Assembly (NCBI GenBank): GCA_027922465.2
Contig: BQMF02000181.1
Coordinates: forward strand, 704,619-768,618
From: Turritopsis dohrnii
Taxonomy: Eukaryota; Cnidaria; Hydrozoa; Anthoathecata; Oceaniidae
DNA: 64,000 nucleotides
Direction: 5' to 3'
Below the pieces are notes generated by a model that was not told the origin of the DNA, searched no databases, and saw nothing but the letters and a program-made list of their open reading frames with translations. The translations under genes were made by a program, and so were the position numbers. Shown here piece by piece: positions 1-10,767 of the stretch (its first letter is position 1; every line of letters begins with the position of its first letter).

Positions 1-1122
1 TTTAGATTCTCTTTGAACTAACGCAACTTTTTTAATAATAAAACGTCTTCAAAGATAACACGTTCTCAATGATAAAACGTTTTATCATTTGTTATCAAAA
101 TCCCCTGGACAGTCACATTAATGATTTTTAGGGTGTGGCTAATCTGGTCGGTAAAATAAACTCAGGGCAGAAACAAGCTGGCAATACCCAGTTTTGTTTC
201 TTTAGGTGCATATTTTCATAATAACAAAAAAGTTTGCATTTAGCATTAAAAGGACACAGACTCTCATATACCAACAATTGGCCCCTGACTATTTGCTTTT
301 TTTCATTTTTTTCGCAAATAAGGCCTCTAAAAAATTTTCATGAGTATTTAATTTCACGAAAATGGCCAAAATTAATGAAAACTGTGAAAATTAGTACCAT
401 TAAAGGGACCCTAACATGCCAAAATAATATTTCTTTATTTACTTCCTCAGCACTTCTTGTTTTAAAATATTTCATCCACTTTTAATTTTTTATTTTCATG
501 TTTCTTAGAAACTTCTTTTTCTTTTCACCATCACACATTTCTTTTGTGTAAACAACTGAAAGATTAATTCTACTAGAGCCAGTCCTAATTAAGCTTGTGA
601 CGTAATGTGATGTCTTCTCCAATTTAATCATTCACAAAAAAAGAAGAAAGCGTGAGCGTTTATGTTTTGTATGTATTAAAAGGTTTTTTTTTAAAAAGGT
701 TTTTTATATTTCTGCATAAGCAAGAAATCTATTAAAACCGTCCGTGTTCTTGGTTCATTTTATTTTTCTTACTGTCCAAACCTAGCGTGATTACTATGCG
801 TCCGCGGCGCTTGTTTATGTCTAATATGGCACCTCGTCAAAATGTCAATTCCCATGAAAGAAAATGGCATACATCCATAATTCAAAATCGTATACATATC
901 TCAAAATATCTTTTGAATCGTTGTCAGATGAATTATCCAAATTTCCAGAAACGTTAGAAAGTATTATAATGTTTTTATGTTACTATTTCTTCGTGTTTTG
1001 AATTATTACAAGTGGGTATTCTTTAAGTACAAAGTATGAACGAAAAATGCAGAAATCTTTATGCCTGTTAAGGCTCTTGTTTAATATATATTTTCATCGA
1101 TCGTTTAAAATATCTAAACATC
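1..1122. other. AT-rich stretch without a recognisable gene
   Basis: I see no supportable coding region, RNA gene or terminal repeat here. A 24-bp stretch near 761-785 (core CTTACTGTCCAAACCTAGC) recurs at about 47033-47058, so part of this stretch belongs to a dispersed repeat family. Confidence 0.5.
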
Positions 1123-1257
1123 ATGTCAGAAATTATTGAACCTTACCGATTCGAGCCAAGAAAGTCTGAATCTGATGATGAGAATTCAGAAAGTGATACA
1201 AATTCAGACAGTTATTCCGATGGTGTGGAAGACGAGGAAGAGAATGAAAATGAATGA
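1123..1257 (+). CDS. Small acidic ORF, possible P2X7-C-terminal-like exon
   Basis: A 44-codon ORF from ATG to TGA. It starts MSEIIEPYRFEP and then becomes a run of Ser, Asp and Glu. A short PY(x)FEP motif followed by an acidic serine-rich tract resembles the start of the P2X7-intracellular-domain-like proteins that are expanded in cnidarians and fish. The diagnostic Cys-rich part (WCxCGxC) is not visible downstream before the THAP fragment on the other strand, so this is either a first exon, a truncated copy or chance. No intron donor was clearly identified. The assignment rests on resemblance alone. Confidence 0.3.
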   Translation: MSEIIEPYRFEPRKSESDDENSESDTNSDSYSDGVEDEEENENE

Positions 1258-1511
1258 AGGTTAAAAATTTTTTTCAACAAAAATATTTACAGATTAGCTA
1301 TATCAAACAACTTGATATTATATATAAGTAGTATAAATCTTTCAAGCTTATGTTCAGATCGGTTGTGCATAACTCACTTGGAAGACTTCTAGATGGTATG
1401 TTTGCAGAAGGCAGTGTTATGGGTTGCACTGGTTTCTTTGCATGATCGAGAAGGTGCGCATATAGATTTTAGTGACAAAAATATAAAGAACAAAAAAATC
1501 GAACTTGAAAT

Positions 1512-1888
1512 TTAATTTGTCATTAAATTAAAGCGCGTATGTTTTTTTCTGCTTTCCAACAATTCTTCTTTGTTTCGTCGTTCTTCTTGTTGCAGCGACA
1601 TAAAAGCACGTTTCGGAGGCCTGGTACACTTTCTTCCTAAAGCAGCTCTTTCAGCAGATTCATCAATCATCAGCCTGAGATAGGTGTGGTCTTTTTTTTC
1701 CAGAACTTTTCGCAATACATCTTTTTTAGTTGCCAAAGAAAGACCTGGTCTTCTTTAGGCAAATTTGCTCTCTCTATTGCGGCGAGCCATTGCTTTTTAA
1801 TGACAGGATTCTTTGGCAAACGATGATACAATACACTTTTGTTATTGCAACGCTGATTAGTACATCCAAAAGCAGCACAGTGAACCAT
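1512..1888 (-). pseudogene. THAP-domain protein fragment, frame broken
   Basis: The minus strand begins with a THAP-like C2CH zinc-finger start (MVHCAAFGCTNQ, then the Leu-Pro-Lys and Trp positions typical of THAP). The second half of the finger is disturbed, and the remainder continues in another frame (1512-1736), ending in a basic segment with RAALGRKCTRPPKR. THAP domains bind DNA and are common in P-element-like and Kolobok-like transposases and in host genes derived from them. The two frames overlap over about 67 bp, which argues for a frameshifted relic rather than an intact gene. No transposase catalytic domain is seen nearby. Confidence 0.5.
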
Positions 1889-1924
1889 GACTGTAATATC
1901 AAATACAGTGATTTAATCAGATAA

Positions 1925-2937
1925 AATTAACCAGGAAAATCGGTGTAATGCAGAAGCACGAGAAAATCGGATACTTACTTTCTGTTCAATTTCTTCTTCT
2001 TCTTTTTCTTCTTTATGAGTTTAAATGAATTATTAATAATAATGTTTTGCACTGATCTCTTCAACACTTATGTTCATAAGGCATCATTTGTGATGAATAT
2101 TATTCACTCACATGAATAGAAGAAAAAAACTTCATTAAAATGTTCATTATATTAAAACTTTCGAAACTTGTTTTTCATGAGTTTCTATATCCTTCTATTT
2201 TCAACATTTTATATTTTTAAAGTTTTTTTCTCGGAAAAGCAAGCAATCATATTACGTCACAGTATCACACGAACCAAAAGAGTCTGGCATCTAGCAAAAA
2301 ACAGGGTCAAAACATTTTTGTAATGGCGGACGAAGCACGACTATGTTTTTAAAGAATATTATCTTTGGCAAATTACTTAGACAACTGGGAATAATTTTTT
2401 TCGAGTTCCACATGGTAAAAGCCAGTAATACTGAAGAAATAATTTTTTACATTAGGGTAGATGTTGTAAAAAAGGGGCGGCACTCAACATGTTAAAGAAA
2501 ACATTTGATTGCATTTACATAGTTATAACAGTTAATTACTCACTTTTCTATCTGGTAACAACAGTGGCCAATGATGATATAACAGTGAAGATGAACCTGA
2601 ACCTGAAGATGTTGACAATAGTTTGGACAACTTTTCTGATACTTTATCGAATACTTAGTTGCGAAAATAGATGTTTTTTTTAGTAGACTTTTGTATCTAT
2701 TTTACTGTACCCTTTTAACTTGTTCTGATTTCATTTTCAGACATAAGGCTAATAGACAAAATTAATCAGCGTAAAAAATGCTAAAAAATGATATAATAAT
2801 ATGACACCATTTTTCATGGATTGGCGTGAGACTCACAGATTTTTACAAGATTATTTGCCTCAAGTCCGAAATATAAAATACACCTATATCTCATGGATAA
2901 AAATTTAACTCAAGTCCCCAAGTCATTAAAATACTGA
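1925..2937. other. No gene seen
   Basis: AT-rich sequence. The short open frames here have low-complexity translations and no recognisable motif. Confidence 0.4.
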
Positions 2938-3240
2938 GTTGGCGTCCGGCGAGGTCAGCCTTGCTCAATAGAGGGGAAGGCTTCTTCAGCTTTGTTAGGC
3001 AACCTCCCTAGAGATAGTGTCTCGATAAAAACACCTGGTGGGCAAGCCATAATTTGTCTTTAGGGGCAGGTAGAGATTCTGCCCGGTCTAGTACCCCTAC
3101 TTCGTATTAGTGTAGATGTGCTGCTTGCAGTGCTATTTCTACTCTAGGATGATGAACACCAGTCTCCTTATCTTGTAGCTCCCTGCCTAGTAGCGGCTTC
3201 GGCCTTGCAGGGAGCGACATATTTTAAAAAAAACTAAAAA
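2938..3240 (+). repeat. Retroposon-like insert with A-rich tail (SINE candidate)
   Basis: A GC-richer block in AT-rich surroundings ends in an A-rich tail (about 3220-3245). Its 3' part holds a hairpin with 9-bp arms GCTCCCTGC (3178-3186) and GCAGGGAGC (3207-3215). A compact GC-rich body, structured 3' end and A tail are what a SINE or a LINE 3' end would show. I did not find a clear tRNA- or 5S-like promoter at its start, so the class is open. Confidence 0.4.
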
Positions 3241-3737
3241 AAAACTGTGAAGCTTTTATTGAATTAGTCCATTTTATCTGCCATGACTCTCTACGGTTAT
3301 AACAAAGTTTATTTCCCGATGAAACTTTATCAGGGGCTAATAAAGAATGATTTTGACATTGATAACCACTTTTGGGCGTAAAAACTCAGCGCCCCCCAAA
3401 AACTGTTCACTTGCAAACAACTGATCACAAAACATAACAACATAACAACAGCATAACAACAAAACAGCAGCAACAAACAATGTTATTGTTATGTCAGAAA
3501 ATTCACAACCTACCAAGTAAATATTCTGTATTACCCCTTGTTTATTTAAAAACAAAACCTTTTACTCTTGGCTTAGTTCTTCAAAATTTGAAGAAAGAAG
3601 ACAATGAACAATTTTTACATCTTCAGAGGAGTACTGCTTTTCTAGCGATATATTAGCATCAGTTTCAATAATGGTCGTAAAATTAAATTGTGCCATTATG
3701 TGGTGTATTGTCAAAACGAATATTAAAATCATTAACA
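3241..3737. other. No gene seen
   Basis: The only longer frames are CAA/ACA-repeat derived. The ACTT-rich tract near 3745-3772 fits the microsatellite 3' tail of the minus-strand LINE that follows. Confidence 0.4.
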
Positions 3738-3739
3738 AT

Positions 3740-5510
3740 ACTAACTTACTTACTTACTCACTTACTTACTTTTGATACTTGTGACGGGTTTATTGATTCC
3801 TCAAATATCCAACTCGTTGAATAATTTTCATATGTATGATACTGTTTGTTTCCACTCTTCTGATAGCAGTATATCCAGGGAGGAGTGGTTCATCTGCAAT
3901 GGTAGATAAGAACATATCAAGTTCTTTTTTGAAATTATCTTTTGTGCATCCCGTTAAGTTTCTGAGATGCTTTGGGAGAGCGTTGAAAAGCTTTGGACCT
4001 TGTATTTGAAAACTTCCATAAACTATCTTTTGATAGGGACCTCATTGGCATAGGTGTATATCGCATTTTCTTCTTTGTCTTGCATTCTTGTAACATTCTA
4101 TCCCACCTCCTGCTCCTTCAATATTCGGAACAAGATTCTCTAGTCTACACCAGGTATAGATAATAATGTAATGCTCTCTTCTCCTTTGTAACGAGTACAG
4201 CTCTAATTTCCTCAGTCTTTCCCAATAACTCATGTTGCTAAGATTCTTAACTTTTTTGTGTAGGATCTTTGGGCATTTTCGATAGCTTGTATTAGTCCTG
4301 CTTCTTGGGGTGACCATAGCTGAGAGCAGTAGTCTAAACGTGGAATCACTAGCTACTAGCGACTTCCACAATGTATGCATGAGGTTTTCATCTCTTGTGT
4401 CAAAAGTTCTCATTATCCATCCAACAAGTTCTCTGGCTCTTTTGACAAGGTTATTGATGTGCTGCTTGAAAGTGGCACCATCTGATAAAATGACCCAAAG
4501 GTCTTCTACTGTTGATTTTGTTTTTATTACTTTATGATTGTCTGCAAAATATGGACTCGAACGTTGTCTTCCATAGTGCATTTGTTCCAATTTCTTCCCA
4601 TTTAACTTCATCTTGTTTTCATTTGACCAACTGTAGATTTCGTTTAGATTGTTTTGTAACCTGAAGGCATCCATGATACTGTTTATCCCTTTCTTAACTC
4701 TGGTATCATCAGCAAAGCAAGATAATTCCGTATATCTGATACCCTTGTCAATATCTTCAATCATAATGATAAAAAGCAAGGGACCAAGTACCGATCCTTG
4801 TGGTACACCGGATAGTATTTCCGTAAAGTAGGATTCATATCCATCGACTTGAACAATCTCTCTCCTGTTTTTCAAGAATGATTCGTTCCATGCAAAAAGT
4901 GTACCACTTATTCCGATGGATTTTAATTAGTTGAATGTTGTGGTCTACTTTATCAAAAGCTTTACTAAAGTCGAGATATAATAACATCTACGTCTTGACC
5001 TTTTTCAAGCTGCTCCAAGATACTGTCATAGTGCCCAAAAAGTTGGCTTAGGCATGAACGGCCTTGTCTAACACCGTGCTGTGTGGAGTCATTTTCGTTC
5101 ATAAATTTTACAGTGTTTTTCCTGACAATCTTCTCGAATATCTTTGTTATGTGTGATGTCAATGATACTGGTCTATAATCTGATGGATCTCTTCCTTTAA
5201 AAATGGGAGTAATCTTGCTTCTTTTGTGAATGTCAATTGTCTTTCCACATGGTTGAGACAATTTCTCGAAAACACTGTTAGCGTCTTAGCAAGCTCCTCT
5301 TTGCAGTTTTTTAGGAGAATGGCTGGGAAATCATCTGGTCCAGGGGCTGAATTTGGTGATAAAGTTGCAATTGCCTCAATCATATCTTCTTTTCCAAACT
5401 CGATGTTCATCTCTGGTAGCACCAGATAGACTGGTTTCTTTATCCCAGTCAACATGGGAAAGGTGGGAAATCTCCCGCCATTCAAAAGTTACAATCGGTG
5501 CAAAAATTAT
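3740..5510 (-). pseudogene. CR1/jockey-like LINE reverse transcriptase fragment, three broken frames
   Basis: Reading leftwards, the fragments at 5485-5159, 5261-4965 and 4875-4042 carry consecutive parts of a non-LTR reverse transcriptase: a fingers motif (APGPDDFPAILLKN), a YRPVSLTS motif, the GVPQGSVLGPLLF palm motif, and an FADDT active site, followed by the post-RT region. Frame changes at about 5200 and 4900 show that it is dead. No endonuclease is present, so it is 5'-truncated. Its 3' end runs into an (AAGT)n-type tail near 3745-3772, as in CR1-type elements. Family name is inferred from RT motifs only. Confidence 0.8.
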
Positions 5511-6479
5511 AATACTTAATTTTCGGAAGCATTAGGAAAGAAATAATTCAAATGACAATTAACAAATGGTTAATGCCACACTTGTCGCACTTTTATTTCG
5601 AGCCATATAGTTGATGCCGGGAAAAATGGCACATTTTTCAAAACTTTTTATTTATTGCATTATGTTTACGGTTAAACAATTCTAAACCGTGTTAATGTGA
5701 AAGACATATGTTACAACAAAACACTGCATGCTTCCATGCATCTATTTTGTAGATTTTGAAAATTTTGTTTTTTCATCCAGAAGATTGGGGAAAAAATCCA
5801 CAGTAAAGGGAAAAAAAACCATGCATTGTATTTTATATCTTTTCTAAGATGCCACCTTTATTTATCTTTTTCAGAAACTATAGTCCAAGAGAATGATAAA
5901 GACCACACCACGCCACAGAAATACTTTGTAGGCAAAACATCTTGTAAAACTATATAAAGGTCAGTTTTCACACCACAGAAATTCTTCGTAAGCAAACATC
6001 TTGTATTCTGATTATAACTGTCTTTTTTCTCTCCTTTATATCATCAAATGTGGGAACATGCTCTCATTCGAATGCTCTTTCTTGGGAGGGCGCATTAACA
6101 TGAGAAAACTTTGTGGTATTTCCTCCATAGCCTAATTTTTTAGAGCGGAAAAAAGCCGCATGAATTTGGTAATACTTATTGGATGATTTCAAGATGGTGC
6201 TGATAGCTACGTGAAGCGCGGCTTCTATTGATATACTGTACCACACGGGTTGTAATGGCAAAAGGAAGTTGAGTCTACATGAAGTTGATATTGCAAACAA
6301 ATAGATGGTGAATTTTGAAGTATGAAATATGAAAAATAGTAGGAATGATTTTAAACATTAATTGAAAAAAATATTTAAATAGTTGATAAAGCATAATATT
6401 AGTTTTTCATATATCTCACTAGAAAAAACATATATATAAAATCAATATCAATGTGAGAAGTCTTCTCATAATAAGGTTC
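5511..6479. other. No gene; degenerate local duplication
   Basis: Two related blocks at about 5910-5947 and 5973-6007 share CCACAGAAAT..TT.GTA.GCAAA.CATCTTGTA. Otherwise I see nothing supportable. Confidence 0.4.
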
Positions 6480-7621
6480 TTTTCAACCAAGCACGAAATC
6501 ACTGCAAATCTGTCATTAATAATGCAAAATCTACATACCAACAAGAAACTCGTAATCGTATATAAAATTAGATCGTAGTCAAAATCGACATGGCGAGGAA
6601 GCGGTCGTGATGTTGAGGCGCAGAGGGAGGAGGCAATCGTAGTGTCGTGGTGGCATAACGTCGAGGAGGCGACCGAAATGTCGAGGAGGCGATCGCAATA
6701 TTGAGGAGGCGACCGAGATGTCGAGGCCGCGGTCTCAGGTTCGGGGGTTTGGGGGCTTGGTTACACTGACCATACTACAAAAATGATACTTTCCAATAAA
6801 TTACATTTAGCAAAATAATCCAGTGAAGAAGGAACTTGGTTGTATGCTAGCAACAAAATAATTGAAAATTTAATGAAGAATTTTTTCAGTGAGTGAGTAC
6901 AGGTTTTTCGCGTCGGAAAAAAAACGATAATGGCAGAAAAATCAAAACAAAGTTTACTACTACTATGTATACTACTATGTGTACTACTCCATGTAAAAAT
7001 TTTGAGTCTTTTTTTTTATTTTACTCATAGAACTAGCTAAGTTTTTTTTCTTTGAAAATATTAACGGAAAACGTTTCCTTTTTGTATCTTTTTTCTTACT
7101 ACTGAAACTGAAACTCTTGGACAGTTCTTGTATACATAGCTAGCAGATTCTGTGTCTGTGTGTGCTGTTCTGTTATAATATAGAAAGGAAACCTATCCTT
7201 TCTCTTTTGATGAGGTAAGAAAAAAAAAGGAGATCAGGAGAAATATTCCGTTATTTGATCTAGCAAGTGTTGCTCTGAATGATGCAGTGACCTTTATTTG
7301 GTTGTTTATTTAGTTCTTGCAATATTTTGATATTATGGTATTTCATATATATAGTCCATTTTCATTTCCACAAGCTTTGGGTGATATCAAGTCAAGTGTT
7401 TTTACTTTACAATGTATTTGTTGTATGTATAGCCTTTTTTAATTACGGATTATATGTATATATAGTGTTGTCGTGAAACATTGAAAAAGATCTGATTGAA
7501 AAGACCATAAAATATTTACAAGATGCTGTGAAAACGTTGGTGTGGCAAGGTATATGTTTAATTACCCATTGTGAGGGCCTGGCCATGGCAGCTTCATTGC
7601 TGGTAAAAGTTGTCATAACCA

Positions 7622-8069
7622 GTGAATAGAGAGACTCTGAAAAGACTTGTTCATGGGGTGTGCAAGCATTTATCATTGTGTATTTGTCTACTTAGAGGAG
7701 AATGGATTTTTAGATATATCCAACACAATTCATTTAACCGTACTGCAATACATGTGTCACGCATTAATAAATACCTTGGTTGGGATAACCACCCTTTATC
7801 AACCGAAAAAGGTAGAACTCCAATTCAAATGTGGTTTGAAGGTCAGCTTGCATATAATCCCATACAAGCAACTCATGACTCTGAAGGACAGTACAATGAC
7901 TATGGTATATGTTGAAATTAACCTGCCACTATTGACATCAGAAAACGCAGATGATGTAATACAGTTTCTACATGATAACATCAATCCATTAGAACAGTTT
8001 TCCAATTTCGGAATAGAACTTTATGTTGATACTTTAACAAAAGTGCTCAATCATATAAACAGGTTTTGA
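7622..8069 (+). pseudogene. Integrase/transposase C-terminal fragment (rve type), frameshifted
   Basis: Two overlapping frames (7622-7915 and 7647-8069) contain consecutive pieces of a transposase C-terminus: a Leu-Glu-Glu-Asn-Gly-Phe-Leu-Asp segment in one frame and WDNHPLSTEKGRTPIQMWFEG in the other. The W(N/D)NHPLSTE...TP.Q.W signature is characteristic of a family of integrase-core proteins widespread in cnidarians and fish, carried by IS3-related transposons. The catalytic part upstream is not recognisable, so the gene is a 5'-eroded relic. It sits within the inverted repeats of the 6561-9214 element, which it probably once mobilised. Confidence 0.6.
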
Positions 8070-8990
8070 ATACAAGCTGATACATACAACTTTTTCTCAC
8101 CTTGATGCAGTAATTTTCATATGTTGTAGTTCACTTGACTGTTCGAACTGAATTATTTGAAGGTGCATGATGTTGATCTCATGAACAATAACGTACTTGA
8201 CCTATTTCACGCTGCTCTCTTCCTTCTTTAGTGCCCTCTCCTAATTACCACACATTCAAAAAATTCCCATTAAATGGCTCTTGTGTATGTACCAATGAAG
8301 AGGGCATTAAATTTGAATTTGTTTATGTTTTAAACTTTAGATATTTGCTATCAGTAGCATTTTGGTAGTGTCTCACTTGTTTTAAATGAAGTTGGTTCTA
8401 TTTTTCTCAGCTGTGTCATTTTTTCTGAGATTCTAGTAAATTTTTCAGCCTTGGTACTCTAGAACTTCTCTTTTCAAATTTAATCAGAAGGCCAGAAGCA
8501 CTGGGAATGTGGCTGTATATATTTTTCATTACTCAAAACTGCATGCTTACATTTACATGTTGTTGTTTTTTTGCTGCTCAGAAACACCATAATTTATAAA
8601 CTGCATGTAAAGATGCTTTGAGTGCTTCAAGAACTCGTGTTTGATTTCCTTTTCATGCTTATATTTCCTCAAAAGTTGTTTTTATATAAACTTTAATCTA
8701 TGCTTCAATAGAAGTTACCGGGCTATTATGAAAGAAGTTCTCCGTGAAATTTTCCTAGATTATTGAGTGATAAAAAGGCTTCGAAAAGGCTTCTTTCTTG
8801 TAAAGGTTCTGTTAAGGAGACTAGTTTGTATTATATGAAAGAAAGCACTGTCTCTGTTACAATACAGTGGTTATTATGTTCCCCAATATATCAGTAATTA
8901 AAATGAGGGCTGCTGTTGAAATACTTTTGCAATTAACAAAATACAAGTATTTCTCTGGGCAATTAACATCGTTCATCTGATATCCATCGC
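8070..8990. other. Non-coding interior of the IS3EU-like element
   Basis: AT-rich sequence between the integrase relic and the right inverted repeat. I see no gene. Confidence 0.5.
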
Positions 8991-9220
8991 CCAACATTGC
9001 GATCGCCTGCTCGACATTTTGGTCGCCTCCTCGACATTTTGGTCGCCTCCTCGACATTTCGGTCACCTCGTCGACATTGCGATCGCCTCCTCGACGTCAT
9101 GACACCACGACACTACGATCACCTCCTCGATATCACGATCGCCTCCTCCCTCTGCGCCTCAACATCACGACCGCTTCCTCGCCATGTCGATTTTGACTAC
9201 GATCTAATTTTATAATCGTA

Positions 9221-10767
9221 TCATTTCACAAAAAATTGGCTCTCAAGATTTCTGGCACATCATTAAAAGTGTCACCAGCAATAAAAGGTCATCCATTCCT
9301 CCCATTTTCAATGGTTCAGAGGTTTTATCATCATCTAAAGATAAAGTTGAACTCTTCTCTAATATTTTCAGTACTAACTCTACTCTTGATGACTCTTGGT
9401 CATGCTGTTCCTGAATTTCCCTTGAGGACTAATAAAGTACTGGATAGCTGCTTTATCACACCAGCTAAAATATCTTCCATCATTTCAAATCTTGGTGCTT
9501 CTAAGGCTACTGGCCCTGATGGATTTCCTGGCGTCCTGTTTCAAAAGTGTGCACCTGAATTATCTCCTGTACTTTCTCGCCTATATAACAAGTGCATAGC
9601 TGAATCTTGCTTTCCTTCATCTTGGAAGTTTGCCTCTGTAATTCCAGTCTTTAAAAATTGTGGTGATCGATCTAATCCACGAAATTACAGACCAATTAGT
9701 CTCCTACCAGTTATGAGTAAAATTTTTGAGGCCTTTATCAATAATGCTCTTGTTAATCACCATGAATCTAATAATCTCTTCTCAGATTCTCAATATGGCT
9801 TTCACTCCCAACGCTCAACTGCTGACCTCCTTACAGTGATAACTGATAGAATCTACACTGCATTAGATAAATCTGGGGAGGCAAGAGCTGTTGCTCTTGA
9901 CATATCCAAGGCATTTGATAAAGTATGGCATACTGGTCTTTTGAAAAAGCTTGCTGCATATGGAGTTAAGTGTCTCCTTTATGAGATCATTTGTTCCTTC
10001 CTTGGCAATCGTAGGCTTAAGGTTGTTTTAGACGGGCAATCATCATCGACACATTCCATCAATGCAGGAGTTCCCCAAGGTTCTGTCCTTGGGCCAACCT
10101 TTTTTCTTCTTTTCATCAATGATCTGCCTGATGACATTATTTCCAAGCTTACCATCTATGCTGATGATTCAACCATCTATTCCTGTATTCCAAAATCAGA
10201 TTTGTTCAGCCAGGTAGAAATGGCAGGCGAAATTGAGTTTGATCCGCAATCTATAGTTGAGTGGAGAGCGAAATGGCTGGTCACATTCAATTCCACAAAA
10301 ACCAAATGTCTTTCTGTAAATCATAATAAAGATCCCTTTTTACCATCAGTTTCCATGAATGGCACCCAGTTGGAAGAAAACAACTCCTTTCGTCTCCTCG
10401 GCATCACTTTTTCACAGGACTTCACAGGACCTGGCGCTCCTACATTGAGGCAATCGCTAAGTCAGCCTCGATGAAAGTGGGCTCCCTTCTTCGTGCAAGA
10501 GCATACCTCAGCCCTGATTCCATTCTTTACCTCTATAAATCTACTATTCGACCTTGTATTGAGTATTGTTGCCATATCTGGGGTGGTGCACCCTCTGATT
10601 CTCTAAATCTTTTAGATTGCATCCAGAAAAGAATCTGTAATGCTATTGGTGATGAACTTGCAAATAAACTTGACACACTCTCCCATCGCAGATGTGGTGT
10701 CTCTTTGCCTCTTTTATAAATACTTTTACAGAAAATGTTCAACTGAGCTCTCTTCTCTCATCCCTAC
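9221..10767 (+). pseudogene. LINE reverse transcriptase, frameshifted
   Basis: A near-complete RT domain: the fingers motif ASKATGPDGFPGVLFQ, the NYRPISLLPVMSKIFE block, SQYGFHSQRSTADLL, the first catalytic Asp in ALDISKAFDKVWH, the AGVPQGSVLGPTFF loop, and the YADDST active site. A frame change lies upstream of codon RT start (near 9390-9410) and another at about 10430, after which the thumb and post-RT region (MKVGSLLRARAYLSP...) continues in a second frame to 10719. The protein then runs to the second insertion at 10768. Family CR1/L2/jockey-like; the element cannot encode a full protein. Confidence 0.85.

Larger units (their letters stand above)
6561..9214 (+). mobile_element. IS3EU-like DNA transposon with 6-bp target duplication
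   Basis: Terminal inverted repeats begin TATAAAATTAGATCGTAGTC at 6561 and end with the complement at 9214; they stay similar through a GC-rich block and then through tandem 20-bp units (GTCGAGGAGGCGACCGAAAT type, left 6660-6726, right 9011-9095). The 6-bp ATCGTA flanks both ends (6555-6560 and 9215-9220). Inside is a decayed integrase-type gene (7622-8069). A 6-bp duplication plus an IS3-like rve integrase is the profile I know for IS3EU elements; the superfamily name is inference, while the ends and duplication are seen directly. Confidence 0.75.

Noticed and set aside
3337..3555. 72-codon frame on the minus strand as a membrane protein
   Set aside because: The hydrophobic appearance comes from a CAACA/ACAACA repeat; no neighbouring exon or signal supports a gene.
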